Shown one piece after another: positions 44,517 through 53,609 of a stretch of DNA of 64,000 nucleotides. The translations under genes were made by a program, and so were the position numbers. The DNA lies in NCBI GenBank assembly GCA_934654775.1, contig CAKUGR010000011.1:32681-96680 (forward strand). Reading direction: 5' to 3'. How positions within the stretch are numbered: the stretch's first letter is position 1; every line of letters begins with the position of its first letter. Under the pieces are notes generated by a model, which did not search any database, was not told the origin of the DNA, and was given only the letters and a program-made list of their open reading frames with translations. Source of the DNA: an uncultured Collinsella sp. Its GTDB lineage: Bacteria; Actinomycetota; Coriobacteriia; Coriobacteriales; Coriobacteriaceae.

Positions 44517-45431
44517 ATGCAGATCAACAAAGTCGCCTTTATCGGCAAAGGCGGTGTCGGCCTGCTCTACGGCAGTATGATCGCCCAGGCGCTCGGCAAC
44601 GACGCCGTCGAATACGTTATGGACGACGCACGCTTCGAGCGCCACGCGAACGACGCGCTCACCGTCAACGGCAAACCTTGCGCGCTCAAGTCCGTCCGCG
44701 TCAGCGAGGCCATGCCCGCCGATCTGGTCATCCTCACGGTCAAGACAACCGGACTCGACCAGGCGATCCAGACCATGGAGCACATCGTGGGCCCCAATAC
44801 GTTCATCGCCTCGCTGTGCAACGGCATTACCAGCGAGCAAAAAATCGCCGAGCGCTTTGGCTGGGAGCGCACCGTCCTCGGTATCTGTCAGGGTATGGAC
44901 GCGGTATTCCTCAACGGCGAGCTCACCTTTACCAACACCGGTGAGATTCGTTTTGGCGCGGCCGCCGGCACCGACCCCGCGACTGTCGCCGCCATCAACG
45001 AGCTCTACGCACGCTGTGGCATCGCCCATACCGTCGAGGCAGACATCGCACACCGCATGTGGACCAAGCTCATGCTCAACGACGGTATCAACCAGACCTG
45101 CATGGCCTACGGCGGCACGTACGGAAGCGCCACGGAGCAGGGCTCCGAGCAGCGTCGCTGCTTTGTTTCCGCCATGCGCGAAACGCTTGCAGTCGCCAAT
45201 GCCGAAGGCATCGAGCTCAGCGAAGCAGACTTGACGCAGATGGTGCGCCTCATCGAGGGGCTCGACCCCGCCGGCATGCCGTCGATGGCACAGGACCGCG
45301 TCGCACGGCGCAAGACCGAAGTCGAGGAGTTCGCGGGCACCATTTGCCGCCTGGCAGCCAAGCACAATATCCAGGCGCCTCAGAACGAATGGCTCTATCA
45401 GCGTATTCGCGATATCGAGGCAAGCTGGTAG
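44517..45431 (+). CDS. 2-dehydropantoate 2-reductase family (ketopantoate reductase-like)
   Basis: 304 residues. Rossmann loop VAFIGKGGVGLLYG, VILTVKTTGLDQAI with the catalytic-region Lys, LCNGITSEQKIAERFG with the conserved Asn, and MWTKLMLNDGINQTCM with the second Lys and Asn. This is the ApbA/PanE family, step to pantoate in CoA synthesis; distant members reduce other 2-oxo acids and no panB/panC is nearby, so the name is held at family level. ATG at 44517 spaced from GGGAAG. Confidence 0.83.
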   Translation: MQINKVAFIGKGGVGLLYGSMIAQALGNDAVEYVMDDARFERHANDALTVNGKPCALKSVRVSEAMPADLVILTVKTTGLDQAIQTMEHIVGPNTFIASLCNGITSEQKIAERFGWERTVLGICQGMDAVFLNGELTFTNTGEIRFGAAAGTDPATVAAINELYARCGIAHTVEADIAHRMWTKLMLNDGINQTCMAYGGTYGSATEQGSEQRRCFVSAMRETLAVANAEGIELSEADLTQMVRLIEGLDPAGMPSMAQDRVARRKTEVEEFAGTICRLAAKHNIQAPQNEWLYQRIRDIEASW

Positions 45432-45464
45432 CGCCCGACTCGCCTCGTCAACAGACTCGACAGC

Positions 45465-45503
45465 AAAGCCGCCGCAAGGAGCACTCCCCTTGCGGCGGCT
45501 TTC
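45465..45503. terminator. Bidirectional terminator
   Basis: AAGCCGCCGCAAGG / CCTTGCGGCGGCTT stem, flanked by A/T runs. Confidence 0.88.
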
Positions 45504-45539
45504 ATCTTCATCTATAACCAGTAGTCGGCGTTCCGACGG

Positions 45540-45746
45540 TTAGAGCTGCGACTCCGGAGCCTCGTCCTCGTCATCGCGACAAAGGACCACGCCCGCGCTT
45601 CCCAGCAGCGCGGCCGCGATCAGCGCACCGCCCACGATAGGAGCAGCCCCGCATGACCCCTGCATGCCCGCGACGAGCGCGGCGGTAGGGCCAAGACAGC
45701 CAAGTATCAATGCGACGGCGGCGACGGCGATATCTCGAGCGTTCAC
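45540..45746 (-). CDS. Small two-span membrane protein, unknown function
   Basis: 68 residues from a GTG with GGAGGAAG before it. Two hydrophobic helices (5-27 and 36-56) rich in Ala/Gly, then an acidic tail (CRDDEDEAPESQL). No family recognised. The good ribosome binding site and clean topology support it as a real gene. Confidence 0.6.
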   Translation of the reverse strand: MNARDIAVAAVALILGCLGPTAALVAGMQGSCGAAPIVGGALIAAALLGSAGVVLCRDDEDEAPESQL

Positions 45747-45933
45747 AAGACCACTTCCTCCACGAGAAAGACCTTATTTCTCATGAACTAGTGTGCAACG
45801 CGTCCATTTGCGCGGCGTACCGCCACGGTAAGGGCTCTGTTAACTCAAGCGCATACATAGAACGGGCGCCTTTACGTTGCCCAAAAGCTCGGTAAAGACG
45901 CCCGTCCGCCAAATATCTGTGATGCCGAAAAGA

Positions 45934-46710
45934 TTACCAGCCGGTGTAGTAGTCGGTGGTTCCGGCAGCGCAGCCGGAGTCATAGACCTTGCACTCACCC
46001 TTGGATCCGGTAAACGTGGAGCCCTGGGCCTTATCGCCCGCAGCAACAACGTAGTAGCCATCGGAATCGCGCCAAAAGCCCTCAGAATCCTGCGTCCACT
46101 CGCCCGTGCGGTGATGATAGAGCACATTGCTGCTGTAATAGGTCTCGCGGCGGCCGTTATAGTTATTGACGCCGCTCGAACGTGTCAGGCCCGAGCCGTT
46201 GGCGTAATACGCAGCGGACGCGTAAGACGAGCCGTAGCCGGCATTGTAATACGAAGCCTGAGCGGCCTCAGCAGCCTCGGCTTCGGCAGCCGCAGCCTCA
46301 AGAGCCTCGCGCTTGGCATCCTCAAGCGTGGAGCGAAGCTCGTCGAGCTCGGTCGACTTGGCGTCGACCTCCCCCATCGTCAAAAGGCCACCCGCGTTGT
46401 CGATGCAGTCCCGCAAGACAGCACGCTCATCATCGGTAGCATAGTCGCCATACATGTTCATAATGATCTGAGCGCGCATCTCCAGGGAATCGCGCTTTGC
46501 CCCCATCGAGGCGTTCCACTCCTGCATGGAGCCATAACCATCGCCGCGATAGTCGACGGGCTGCACCAGCGTCGCCTCGGACGGCGCAGACCCAACCGTA
46601 TCGGACAGTGTTGCCGCATGGGCATCAGTTGCGCCGGCGCCCGCCAAAAGCGCCACGGCCAAGGCGGCAGAAAGGGCGGCGGCTTTCGGTTTTCGTGAAT
46701 CGATCCTCAT
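45934..46710 (-). CDS. Secreted protein with coiled coil and C-terminal barrel-like domain
   Basis: 258 residues: signal peptide 1-33 (ending AHAATL), a helical part with DAKSTELDELRSTLEDAKREALEAAAAEAE forming a coiled coil (about 115-150), a Tyr/Ser-rich link, then a ~75-residue domain with VNNYNGRRETYYSSNVLYH, EGFWRDSDGYYVVAA and CKVYDSGCAAGTTDYYTGW. The end resembles the 3D/RlpA-type double-psi barrels of wall-active proteins; this is a by-eye suggestion. Two Cys near the end could form a disulfide. Confidence 0.75.
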   Translation of the reverse strand: MRIDSRKPKAAALSAALAVALLAGAGATDAHAATLSDTVGSAPSEATLVQPVDYRGDGYGSMQEWNASMGAKRDSLEMRAQIIMNMYGDYATDDERAVLRDCIDNAGGLLTMGEVDAKSTELDELRSTLEDAKREALEAAAAEAEAAEAAQASYYNAGYGSSYASAAYYANGSGLTRSSGVNNYNGRRETYYSSNVLYHHRTGEWTQDSEGFWRDSDGYYVVAAGDKAQGSTFTGSKGECKVYDSGCAAGTTDYYTGW

Positions 46711-46921
46711 GTAGCTGGAAACCTCCGTAGTGCGTTTTTGCTGCGTTTAAGCTGCGTGTGATTCGATCGCGCTGCATAGTACCCCGAGCAATTCGCGACC
46801 TGCGGTTTTACTCAAAAGGTGCACGTCAATTGCGTAAAACTCACATCCTCTCAACAGGAGTTTTCCACAACTCGAATGCATAAAGCGTCTCAAAAACCCT
46901 GTTTTGGCATACTTCCTATGC

Positions 46922-46962
46922 AAAAAAGGCGCCTGTGCAAACATTGTTCGCACAGGCGCCTT
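46922..46962 (-). terminator. Terminator of metY
   Basis: Minus strand GGCGCCTGTGC / GCACAGGCGCC stem followed by TTTTTTG. Confidence 0.9.
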
Positions 46963-47022
46963 GAGCAGGCATTTTATGCAGTTATACCTATCGAGTCGCA
47001 AGGGGTCCTTGCACAAGTCGCC

Positions 47023-48333
47023 TTACTCGTCCAGCGCGGCGAAGGCCTGCTTCAGATCCCAAATGATATCCTCGGCGTTCTCGGTACCGATGGAAAGGCG
47101 GATCGTGGAGGGCGTGATGTTCTGCTCGGCGAGCTCCTCGGCAGAGAGCTGGGAGTGCGTGGTGGTAGCCGGGTGCACGACGAGCGACTTGACGTCGGCA
47201 ACGTTGGCGAGCAGCGAGAAAACCTGCAGGTGGTCGATGAACTTCCAAGCTGCCTCCTGGCCACCCTTAATCTCAAAGGTAAAGATCGAGGCACCACCGT
47301 TGGGGAAGTACTCCTTGTAGAGCTCGTGATCGGGATGCTCAGGCAGGCTCGGGTGGTTCACCTTGGCGACATGGCTGTCGCCGTTCAGGAACTCGACGAC
47401 CTTCTTGGTGTTCTCGACATGACGGTCGACGCGCAGCGACAGGGTCTCGGTGCCCTGGAGCAGGATCCAGGCGTTGAAAGGGCTGATGCAAGCGCCCTCG
47501 TCGCGCAGCAGGATAGCGCGGACATAGGTTGCGAAGGCGGCGGGACCGGCAGCCTCGGCAAACGAAACGCCATGGTAGGAGGGGTTGGGCTCAGCGATCT
47601 GGGCGTACTTTCCGCTCGCCTTCCAATCGAAGTTACCGCCGTCGACGATCACACCGCCCAGCGAGGTGCCGTGGCCGCCGATGAACTTGGTTGCGGAGTG
47701 GACGACAATGTTGGCACCATGCTCCAGCGGACGGAACAGATACGGGGTGCCGAAGGTGTTGTCGACGACAACCGGCAGACCGTGCTTCTTGGCTATCTCG
47801 GAGATGGCGTCGATGTTGGGGATATCGGAGTTGGGGTTGCCGAGTGTCTCGAGGTAGATGACCGTGGTGTTGTCCTTGATGGCACCCTCGACCTCGTCCA
47901 GGTTATGAGCGTCGACAAATGTGGTCTCGACACCAAACTGGGAGAGGGTATGCTCCAGCAGGTTGTAGGAGCCACCGTAGATGGTCTTCTGGGCCACCAC
48001 ATGGTCACCGGCCTGGGCGAGTGCCTGCAGGGTGTAGGTGATAGCGGCGGCACCGGAAGCAACGGCGAGGCCGGCCACGCCGCCCTCGAGCGCGGCGATA
48101 CGGTCCTCGAAGACACCCTGGGTGGAGTTGGTCAGACGACCGTAGATGTTACCGGCGTCGGCAAGGCCAAAGCGGTCGGCGGCGTGCTGGGCGTTGCGGA
48201 ACACGTAGCTCGTGGTCTGATAGATAGGCACGGCGCGGGCATCGGATGCGGGATCGGCGCTCTCCTGGCCAACGTGCAGCTGCAGGGTATCGAAACCAAA
48301 GGTGTGCTCGGGGTTGTTGATGAACTGGCTCAT
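47023..48333 (-). CDS. metY: O-acetylhomoserine aminocarboxypropyltransferase (sulfhydrylase)
   Basis: PLP enzyme making homocysteine from O-acetylhomoserine and sulfide. 436 residues. YGRLTNSTQGVFEDRIAALEGG, SGAAAITYTLQALAQAGDH, VVVDNTFGTPYLFRPLEHGA, the PLP Lys in VHSATKFIGGHGTSLGG and SLRVDRHVENTKKV. Length and the long C-terminal part match MetY rather than the shorter MetB/MetC. ATG at 48333 follows AAGGAG. Preceded by a leader with its own small reading frame and a strong promoter; divergent from a LysR-type regulator. Confidence 0.95.
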   Translation of the reverse strand: MSQFINNPEHTFGFDTLQLHVGQESADPASDARAVPIYQTTSYVFRNAQHAADRFGLADAGNIYGRLTNSTQGVFEDRIAALEGGVAGLAVASGAAAITYTLQALAQAGDHVVAQKTIYGGSYNLLEHTLSQFGVETTFVDAHNLDEVEGAIKDNTTVIYLETLGNPNSDIPNIDAISEIAKKHGLPVVVDNTFGTPYLFRPLEHGANIVVHSATKFIGGHGTSLGGVIVDGGNFDWKASGKYAQIAEPNPSYHGVSFAEAAGPAAFATYVRAILLRDEGACISPFNAWILLQGTETLSLRVDRHVENTKKVVEFLNGDSHVAKVNHPSLPEHPDHELYKEYFPNGGASIFTFEIKGGQEAAWKFIDHLQVFSLLANVADVKSLVVHPATTTHSQLSAEELAEQNITPSTIRLSIGTENAEDIIWDLKQAFAALDE

Positions 48334-48395
48334 GATGATCTCCTTGATCGAACGAAAGTAAATAAATAAGAGAGAAGTAAGTCGCTGTCTCCTGA

Positions 48396-48449
48396 TCACG
48401 CCGACGGGCGCAAACAGGAGCCCGGCATTCGTCTTGGTAAGCAATTCAT
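48396..48449 (-). CDS. 17-residue leader peptide with two Cys, upstream of metY
   Basis: ATG at 48449 with AAAGGAG at good spacing gives MNCLPRRMPGSCLRPSA and a TGA at 48396. It begins about 60 bases into the predicted metY transcript. Its second half overlaps a hairpin (CTCCTG/CAGGAG enclosing GCGCC/GGCGT, about 48389-48421). Cys codons at positions 3 and 12 would let charged tRNA-Cys levels control ribosome stalling; attenuation is an inference. Confidence 0.6.
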   Translation of the reverse strand: MNCLPRRMPGSCLRPSA

Positions 48450-48517
48450 ATGCGGATCTCCTTTCGCATCCCGGTTCCGTGGTCGGCTTAATTACCTACC
48501 GCCTTTGTGTGTTTTGA

Positions 48518-48546
48518 ATAGTACGAGCATTGCTTCGCTCGGTCAA
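48518..48546 (-). promoter_or_regulatory. metY promoter with palindromic spacer
   Basis: Minus strand -35 TTGACC (48541-48546), 17 bases, -10 TACTAT (48518-48523). The spacer holds CGAGC-N8-GCTCG, a possible regulator site. Confidence 0.8.
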
Positions 48547-48566
48547 TCACTTAAAAGCGCTAACCT

Positions 48567-48587
48567 GTTATCTGTTTTATAGATAAC
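48567..48587. promoter_or_regulatory. LysR-type binding site
   Basis: Inverted repeat GTTATCT-N7-AGATAAC, which contains the ATC-N9-GAT form of the LysR T-N11-A motif. It sits between metY and the regulator gene, next to the latter's RBS. Confidence 0.75.
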
Positions 48588-48606
48588 AATCGAAAGGATG
48601 GCGTCG

Positions 48607-49545
48607 ATGACCCTTCAGCAGCTTCGTTTTCTGATCGCCGTGGCAGAGTCCGGCTCAATCAACGCCGCAGCCCAACGCCTCTATACCGCTCAGTCCAACA
48701 TCTCAAACGCCGTCAAAAGCCTGGAGCAGGAGCTCCACTTGGAAATCTTCACGCGCTCCAGCCGCGGCGTCACGCTCACCAACGACGGCACCGAGCTTTT
48801 GGGCTATGCGCGCCAGGTTGTAGAGCAGGCCGATATGCTCGAGGCCCGCTACGAGGACGGCGGCACCCCGCAAGCCCGCCTTGCCATCTCCGCCCAGCAC
48901 TACGCCTTTTCGGTCGAGGCATTCGTCAACGTGGTCGAGCGCTGCCGCGACAGCAAGTTCGATTTCATCATGCGCGAGACCACCACGTCACAGATCATCG
49001 ATGACGTCCGCGCGTTTCGCAGCGACATCGGCATCCTCTATCTGGATGACTTTAACACTCGCGTCCTGCAGAAAGCCTTTACCGACGCACGCGCGAGCTT
49101 CCATCCCCTCTTTGACGCAAAGGTCCACGTATTCGTAAGCGAGCGCCACCCGCTCGCCCGACGCCCGCAGCTGTCCCTTGCCGACCTTACGCCCTACACC
49201 CGCTACAGCTTCGAGCAAGGCACCTCGAACTCCTTCTATTACGCCGAGGAGCCGTTTAGCCATATTCCCTGCGACCGCAATATCCGCGTGTCCGACCGCG
49301 GCACGCTTACCAACCTGCTCATCACCTCAAACGGCTACACGCTGTCGACCGGTGTCCTCTCTAACGAAATGCAATGGGGCATGGCATCGATCCCGCTGGC
49401 AGATGCCCCAACGATGCACGTGGGCTACATCATGCACGACGAGCGCAAGCCCTCTCCCCTGCTGCAGCAATACCTCGACGAGCTCGACCGCATTATCCGC
49501 GAAAGCCAGCCTTCGGGCAACGAGGCAGAAGCGGTGGAACACTAG
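48607..49545 (+). CDS. LysR-family transcriptional regulator
   Basis: 312 residues. N-terminal winged helix MTLQQLRFLIAVAESGSINAAAQRLYTAQSNISNAVKSLE, then a two-lobed substrate-binding domain. LysR proteins beside sulfur genes (CysB, CmbR, MetR types) sense acetylserine, acetylhomoserine or homocysteine, so it probably controls the divergent metY. ATG at 48607 is spaced from AAAGG; an ATG three codons earlier abuts it. Confidence 0.9.
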   Translation: MTLQQLRFLIAVAESGSINAAAQRLYTAQSNISNAVKSLEQELHLEIFTRSSRGVTLTNDGTELLGYARQVVEQADMLEARYEDGGTPQARLAISAQHYAFSVEAFVNVVERCRDSKFDFIMRETTTSQIIDDVRAFRSDIGILYLDDFNTRVLQKAFTDARASFHPLFDAKVHVFVSERHPLARRPQLSLADLTPYTRYSFEQGTSNSFYYAEEPFSHIPCDRNIRVSDRGTLTNLLITSNGYTLSTGVLSNEMQWGMASIPLADAPTMHVGYIMHDERKPSPLLQQYLDELDRIIRESQPSGNEAEAVEH

Positions 49546-49608
49546 CCCTCAACGGACGTGGCGCTACAATGGACACCCACGAAAGAAGCACCCAGCGAAA
49601 GGAACCAT

Positions 49609-50094
49609 GTGAAGGTCATCATCTATACCGACGGCTCGGCCCGATCAAACCCGGGACGCGGCGGCTACGGCGCCGTGCTCAAATACACCAACCCCGCCGG
49701 CAAAACCTTCACCTCCGAGCTTTCGCGTGGTTACGCCAAGACCACCAACAATCGCATGGAGCTCATGGCCGTCATCGTGGCGCTCGAGGCACTCAACCGC
49801 CCCTGCGAGGTCGAGGTCCATTCCGACTCGCAGTACGTCGTCAACGCCTTTAACAAGCACTGGATCGACGGTTGGAAAAAGCGCGGTTGGAAAACCGCCA
49901 ACAAGCAGCCCGTCAAGAACCGCGACCTGTGGGAGCGCCTGCTCACCGCCAAAAGCAAGCACAAGGTTGAGTTCATCTGGGTTAAGGGTCACGCCGGCCA
50001 CGAGCTCAACGAGCGCTGCGACGAACTTGCCACCACGGCGGCTGACGGTGCCAACCTCGATATCGACACCGGCTTTAACGAGAGCGACCTCTAA
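49609..50094 (+). CDS. rnhA: Ribonuclease HI
   Basis: Cuts the RNA strand of RNA-DNA hybrids. 161 residues from the GTG at 49609 (AAAGGAACC before it). Catalytic residues: Asp in [12 protein letters not shown], Glu in [10 protein letters not shown], Asp in [12 protein letters not shown] and Asp in [12 protein letters not shown]; the basic protrusion [21 protein letters not shown] and the flexible His in [11 protein letters not shown] are present. Full-length single-domain enzyme. Confidence 0.96.
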   Translation: MKVIIYTDGSARSNPGRGGYGAVLKYTNPAGKTFTSELSRGYAKTTNNRMELMAVIVALEALNRPCEVEVHSDSQYVVNAFNKHWIDGWKKRGWKTANKQPVKNRDLWERLLTAKSKHKVEFIWVKGHAGHELNERCDELATTAADGANLDIDTGFNESDL

Positions 50095-50169
50095 CGGCGT
50101 TTTCGCGCGCTTCCCGTGCCCCCCACGCGCTACACTCATCCTGTAGACCAAGCAATTCAAGGGGGACGT

Positions 50170-51276
50170 ATGCTGCGCATCGCGACCATCGGCACATCCA
50201 TGATCACCGACGACTTCATCCACGTCGTCAACGCCAACGACCAAGCCGCGTTTGTGGGCACGCTCTCGCGTGATGCCGATCGCGGCGCCGCCTTTACCGC
50301 CGAGCGCGGTGGCGAGCGAAACTTCACCTCACTCGACGAGCTTGCGGCAGCCGCCGACGTCGACGCCGTCTATATCGGCAGCCCCAACGCGCTCCACTAC
50401 GAGCAGGCCCTTGCCTGCATCGCCGGCGGCAAGCATGTCATCGTCGAGAAGCCGTTCTGCGCCACCGAGGCACAGGCGTTAGAGGTCTTCCGCGCCGCCG
50501 AGGCCGCAGGCGTCGTAGCCCTCGAGGCCATGCGCCCCCTCCACGATCCCGCCTTCCACGCCATCGAGGACGTTCTGGGCGAGATCGCCCCCATCCGCCG
50601 TGCCTCATTGCGCTTTGGCAAGTATTCTTCGCGCTATAACGAGATTCTCGCGGGGCGCGCCACCAATATCTTCGACTGCAATATGGCATCGGGTTCCCTC
50701 ATGGACATTGGCATCTACACCGTCGAGCCCATGGTCGAGATTTTCGGCATGCCCTCCGGCCTTACGAGCATGACTACTCTGCTCGACCCCACCACGCGAC
50801 AGCTCACGCACGGCCCCATCGACGGCTGCGGTTCCATCCTCGCCAGCTACGGCGGCGGCCGCATCTCCGTCGAACTTGCGCACTCCAAAATAACGAATGA
50901 CCTGCTGCCCTCGCAGATCGAAGGCGAGCGTGGCACTATCCAGATCGACCGTCTGTCCACGCCCCGCAACGTCCGCATCGACTATCGCGGCGATGTCGTA
51001 CGCGGCTCGGCGACCGAGGCACCGCGCGAACAGGGCGACAACGGCCGCGTGCTCGACCTGCCCAAATCGAGCAACACTATGGAATACGAACTCACAGACT
51101 TTATCAGCGCCATCGGCGGTATCGATAACGTAAAGGAAGAGATTTGGGAGACCCCGGCGGGACGCCACGAGCTCGGACACTACCGCGATGTCACGCTCGT
51201 CTCACTGCGCATCATGGATGCCGTACGCCAGCAGGCCGGAATTACCTTCCCGGCCGACGCAGGCAAGCAGGCATAG
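50170..51276 (+). CDS. Gfo/Idh/MocA-family oxidoreductase
   Basis: 368 residues. LRIATIGTSMITDDFI nucleotide-binding start, AVYIGSPNALHYEQALACI, VEKPFCATEAQALEV with the catalytic Lys, and GSLMDIGIYTVEPMVEIFG. Substrate unknown. ATG at 50170 follows AAGGGGGA. The acylphosphatase-domain gene begins two bases after its stop, so the pair is likely co-transcribed. Confidence 0.87.
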   Translation: MLRIATIGTSMITDDFIHVVNANDQAAFVGTLSRDADRGAAFTAERGGERNFTSLDELAAAADVDAVYIGSPNALHYEQALACIAGGKHVIVEKPFCATEAQALEVFRAAEAAGVVALEAMRPLHDPAFHAIEDVLGEIAPIRRASLRFGKYSSRYNEILAGRATNIFDCNMASGSLMDIGIYTVEPMVEIFGMPSGLTSMTTLLDPTTRQLTHGPIDGCGSILASYGGGRISVELAHSKITNDLLPSQIEGERGTIQIDRLSTPRNVRIDYRGDVVRGSATEAPREQGDNGRVLDLPKSSNTMEYELTDFISAIGGIDNVKEEIWETPAGRHELGHYRDVTLVSLRIMDAVRQQAGITFPADAGKQA

Positions 51277-51278
51277 CG

Positions 51279-51689
51279 ATGGGTCTCTTCGATACATTCT
51301 TCTCCAGCGTCACCGGCGGCAGTCGAGAGCCTCAAAAACCATCAAACGTCGAGCTCGAGCTGCGCCGTAGGCTCACCGTGCTCGCAAGCGACCAGGTCAC
51401 TCAAGACACTCCCCTGCGCTATTTCCTGCGTTGGACGGGGCAAGTCCAGGGCGTTGGTTTTCGCTTTACCAACACCAACCTCGCGCAGGCACGCGCACTC
51501 ACCGGCTGGGTGCGTAACATGGAAGACGGTTCAGTCGAGATGGAGATACAGGGAGCTCCGGCAAACATCCTATCTCATCTCGAGGCGCTTCATGCCTCCT
51601 ACGAGCGCATGGGAACGCGTTTTCGCCTCGTAGACGCCCAGGCCCGAGCCTCACTTGCCAATGAAGACAGTTTCATTCCTCGTTATTAG
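51279..51689 (+). CDS. Acylphosphatase-domain protein
   Basis: 136 residues: a ~45-residue leader unlike the enzyme, then an acylphosphatase domain with RWTGQVQGVGFRFTNTNLAQ (catalytic Arg) and TGWVRNMEDGSVEMEIQG (catalytic Asn). Hydrolyses acyl phosphates. The N-terminal extension is longer than in typical ~92-residue enzymes and its role is unknown. Confidence 0.88.
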   Translation: MGLFDTFFSSVTGGSREPQKPSNVELELRRRLTVLASDQVTQDTPLRYFLRWTGQVQGVGFRFTNTNLAQARALTGWVRNMEDGSVEMEIQGAPANILSHLEALHASYERMGTRFRLVDAQARASLANEDSFIPRY

Positions 51690-51750
51690 TATTGTGTGCT
51701 AAATACGGTATCATTTACCTACGACCGTTGATAGAAAAGAGGCGAGGCGC

Positions 51751-52131
51751 ATGGCGGTGCAAAGAAGGAATACCAGGCAGCGAAAGCTGGTTCTTGACGC
51801 CGTGCGCCAAAGCTATAACCATCCCACCGCCGACGAAATCTACAACGTCGTGCGCGCACAGGATGACAAAATCAGCCGCGGTACGGTCTACCGCAATCTC
51901 AATCTCTTAGCCGACGCCGGCGAGATCCTCTCCATCAAGACGCCGGGCGGCAGCCGCTTCGATCGCACGATCGAGCCGCATGCGCATATCATCTGCGCCT
52001 CGTGCAGCCGCGTCATCGATGTACCGCTCCCCTTCGATGCCCAGCTCGACGCCAAGGCGTCCGAGCAAATCGGCTGGCACGTCACGTCGCACTACACCAT
52101 CTTCGAGGGTCTCTGCCCCGACTGCCGATAG
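51751..52131 (+). CDS. Fur-family transcriptional regulator (PerR/Fur type)
   Basis: 126 residues. Winged helix NTRQRKLVLDAVRQSYNHPTADEIYNVVRAQDDKISRGTVYRNLNLLADAG, then a dimer domain with PHAHIICASCSRVIDV (CxxC-like Zn site) and the closing GLCPDC. Regulatory metal ligands resemble PerR/Fur; which metal is sensed cannot be told. Short C-terminus, as in many PerR-like proteins of anaerobes. ATG with GAGGCGAGG before it. Confidence 0.9.
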   Translation: MAVQRRNTRQRKLVLDAVRQSYNHPTADEIYNVVRAQDDKISRGTVYRNLNLLADAGEILSIKTPGGSRFDRTIEPHAHIICASCSRVIDVPLPFDAQLDAKASEQIGWHVTSHYTIFEGLCPDCR

Positions 52132-52146
52132 ATGTTTGGGACATGC

Positions 52147-52944
52147 CTACTCAGCAAGTAGACGACGCAGCTCCTCTTCGACCGTGCGCGTGTAGCGGAC
52201 ACGGTCGTTGATGCCGCGCATGGTGGGGTTGCAGCTCTCCATCAGATAGGGATGGCCCACGACGTTGAGCATGTCGCGATCGTTCTCATTGTCGCCAAAC
52301 GCCATCATCTCATCGGGCGAAATCCCCAGAGCGCGACCGTAATCGGCAAGCGCGGAGCCCTTGCCCGAATCGAAACCGATAAAGTCCGTCCATTCGGTTC
52401 CCGATGTCATGACATCGACTCGATCGCTAAAGTGGCGCTCGAAATACTCCAGCGCCGCCTGCTGCTCTGCCTCGGGCGTCTGGAAGGCGATCTTAATGAC
52501 ATCCTCGTCAATGTCTTCGGGACGGTCGACTACCGCCACATCACAATGGACCTCATAACGCAGGTGGTCAACAAACGCATCGTTGCCGCTCATGGTGTAG
52601 AGGTGTCCCTCGCACGAAAGGGTCACGTCGGCATGGGGGTACGCAACCACGGCATTAGCGATATCCATGGCCAGGCCACGCTCCATAGAACGCTTAACCA
52701 CGGCACGCCCCTCGCTCATGACCAGGGCTCCGTTTTCGCATACATAGGCGAGCTCGTCGGCCACTGGCGCAAAGAGGTAACGCAGGCTCGCATATTGGCG
52801 GCCGCTTGCCGGCATAAACACAATGCCGCGACGGCGCAACTCGCGAATGAGCTCAAACGCCTCGGGGCGCGGCTCACGCTCCCCCGGATGCAGCAGCGTG
52901 CCATCCAAATCGCAGGCGATCAGCTTGATTCCCTCAAGACCCAT
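52147..52944 (-). CDS. Cof-type HAD phosphatase
   Basis: 265 residues. Motif I LIACDLDGTLLHPGE, motif II FMPASGRQYASLRYLF, the C2 cap, DSGKGSALADYGRALG with Lys, and motif IV MAFGDNENDRDMLNVVGHPYLMES. Dephosphorylates a sugar phosphate or cofactor. ATG at 52944 after GGGGGAAG. Convergent with the Fur gene, 15 bases apart. Confidence 0.88.
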   Translation of the reverse strand: MGLEGIKLIACDLDGTLLHPGEREPRPEAFELIRELRRRGIVFMPASGRQYASLRYLFAPVADELAYVCENGALVMSEGRAVVKRSMERGLAMDIANAVVAYPHADVTLSCEGHLYTMSGNDAFVDHLRYEVHCDVAVVDRPEDIDEDVIKIAFQTPEAEQQAALEYFERHFSDRVDVMTSGTEWTDFIGFDSGKGSALADYGRALGISPDEMMAFGDNENDRDMLNVVGHPYLMESCNPTMRGINDRVRYTRTVEEELRRLLAE

Positions 52945-53027
52945 ATGCTTCCCCCAAAGCCTCCTATCAACAGCAAGACGGACTTTGATTGGTCGCCCCT
53001 CAAAGCCCGTCTTGCGCATACGCGCGC

Positions 53028-53606
53028 TTAGTCGCGCGTCTTTTTAACGATGGTAAAGTCCGGAGCCATGCTCACAACGACATCTGCCGCGCTCGACGCA
53101 AAGCGTCGGCTGGCATCGAGCTCGCGCGTAACCACCGAGAGTCGAACGCCCTCGATACCCCGGAGCATGCGGCCCAAAATCGGTTGCACCGGCGTATACA
53201 TGCGCACGGTATGATTATCCGAGTCACCTCGGAAGAGCGGCGCGTGCATGTTGCCGATTTCCCAACACGCATGCGCGAGCGCAATCGGGTCCATGCGGTC
53301 AACTTCGACCAGATAGACCTCGGCGCTGCGCAGGCGCACGACAACCGCCACGGGCACCGTGCCCGAGCGGTCGATGGCAAGCACGTCGCCATCGGCAAGA
53401 CGACCGCCGTCGACAACGTCCAGCCGGGCATCGACCGTACGCCCCAGCTCCGTCACGCCCGCAAACGCGCGGGCATCAGCCTGGTCCCAATCGAGCAGCA
53501 ACTCGTCAACCTCAAAGACGCCACCCAGCTCCCGACGAAGCAGAAGCTCATAGGACGGGTCGTTAAGATTTCCCAAGCACGTCGTCGAAACCAGGCTTAC
53601 AGACAT
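53028..53606 (-). CDS. UreE-like metallochaperone
   Basis: 192 residues. The middle-to-end part HACWEIGNMHAPLFRGDSDN followed by TVRMYTPVQPILGRMLRGIEGVRLSV fits the UreE C-terminal metal-binding fold (compare E-x-GN-x-H and the following ML..LG). The N-terminal half with GDVLAIDRSGTVPVAVVVRL suits the UreE peptide-binding domain. No urease gene is in the window, so it may serve another Ni enzyme. It begins three bases after the SlyD-like gene, which also belongs to the nickel-chaperone world in other bacteria. Confidence 0.72.
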   Translation of the reverse strand: MSVSLVSTTCLGNLNDPSYELLLRRELGGVFEVDELLLDWDQADARAFAGVTELGRTVDARLDVVDGGRLADGDVLAIDRSGTVPVAVVVRLRSAEVYLVEVDRMDPIALAHACWEIGNMHAPLFRGDSDNHTVRMYTPVQPILGRMLRGIEGVRLSVVTRELDASRRFASSAADVVVSMAPDFTIVKKTRD

Positions 53607-53609
53607 CGG

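Noticed and set aside
46819..48369. A 516-codon open frame on the plus strand opposite metY, and similar long frames opposite pgi (30195-32045) and nadE (2606-4219)
   Set aside because: They lie fully antisense to clear genes; in GC-rich DNA the third-position bias opens such frames. The products have no recognisable motifs.
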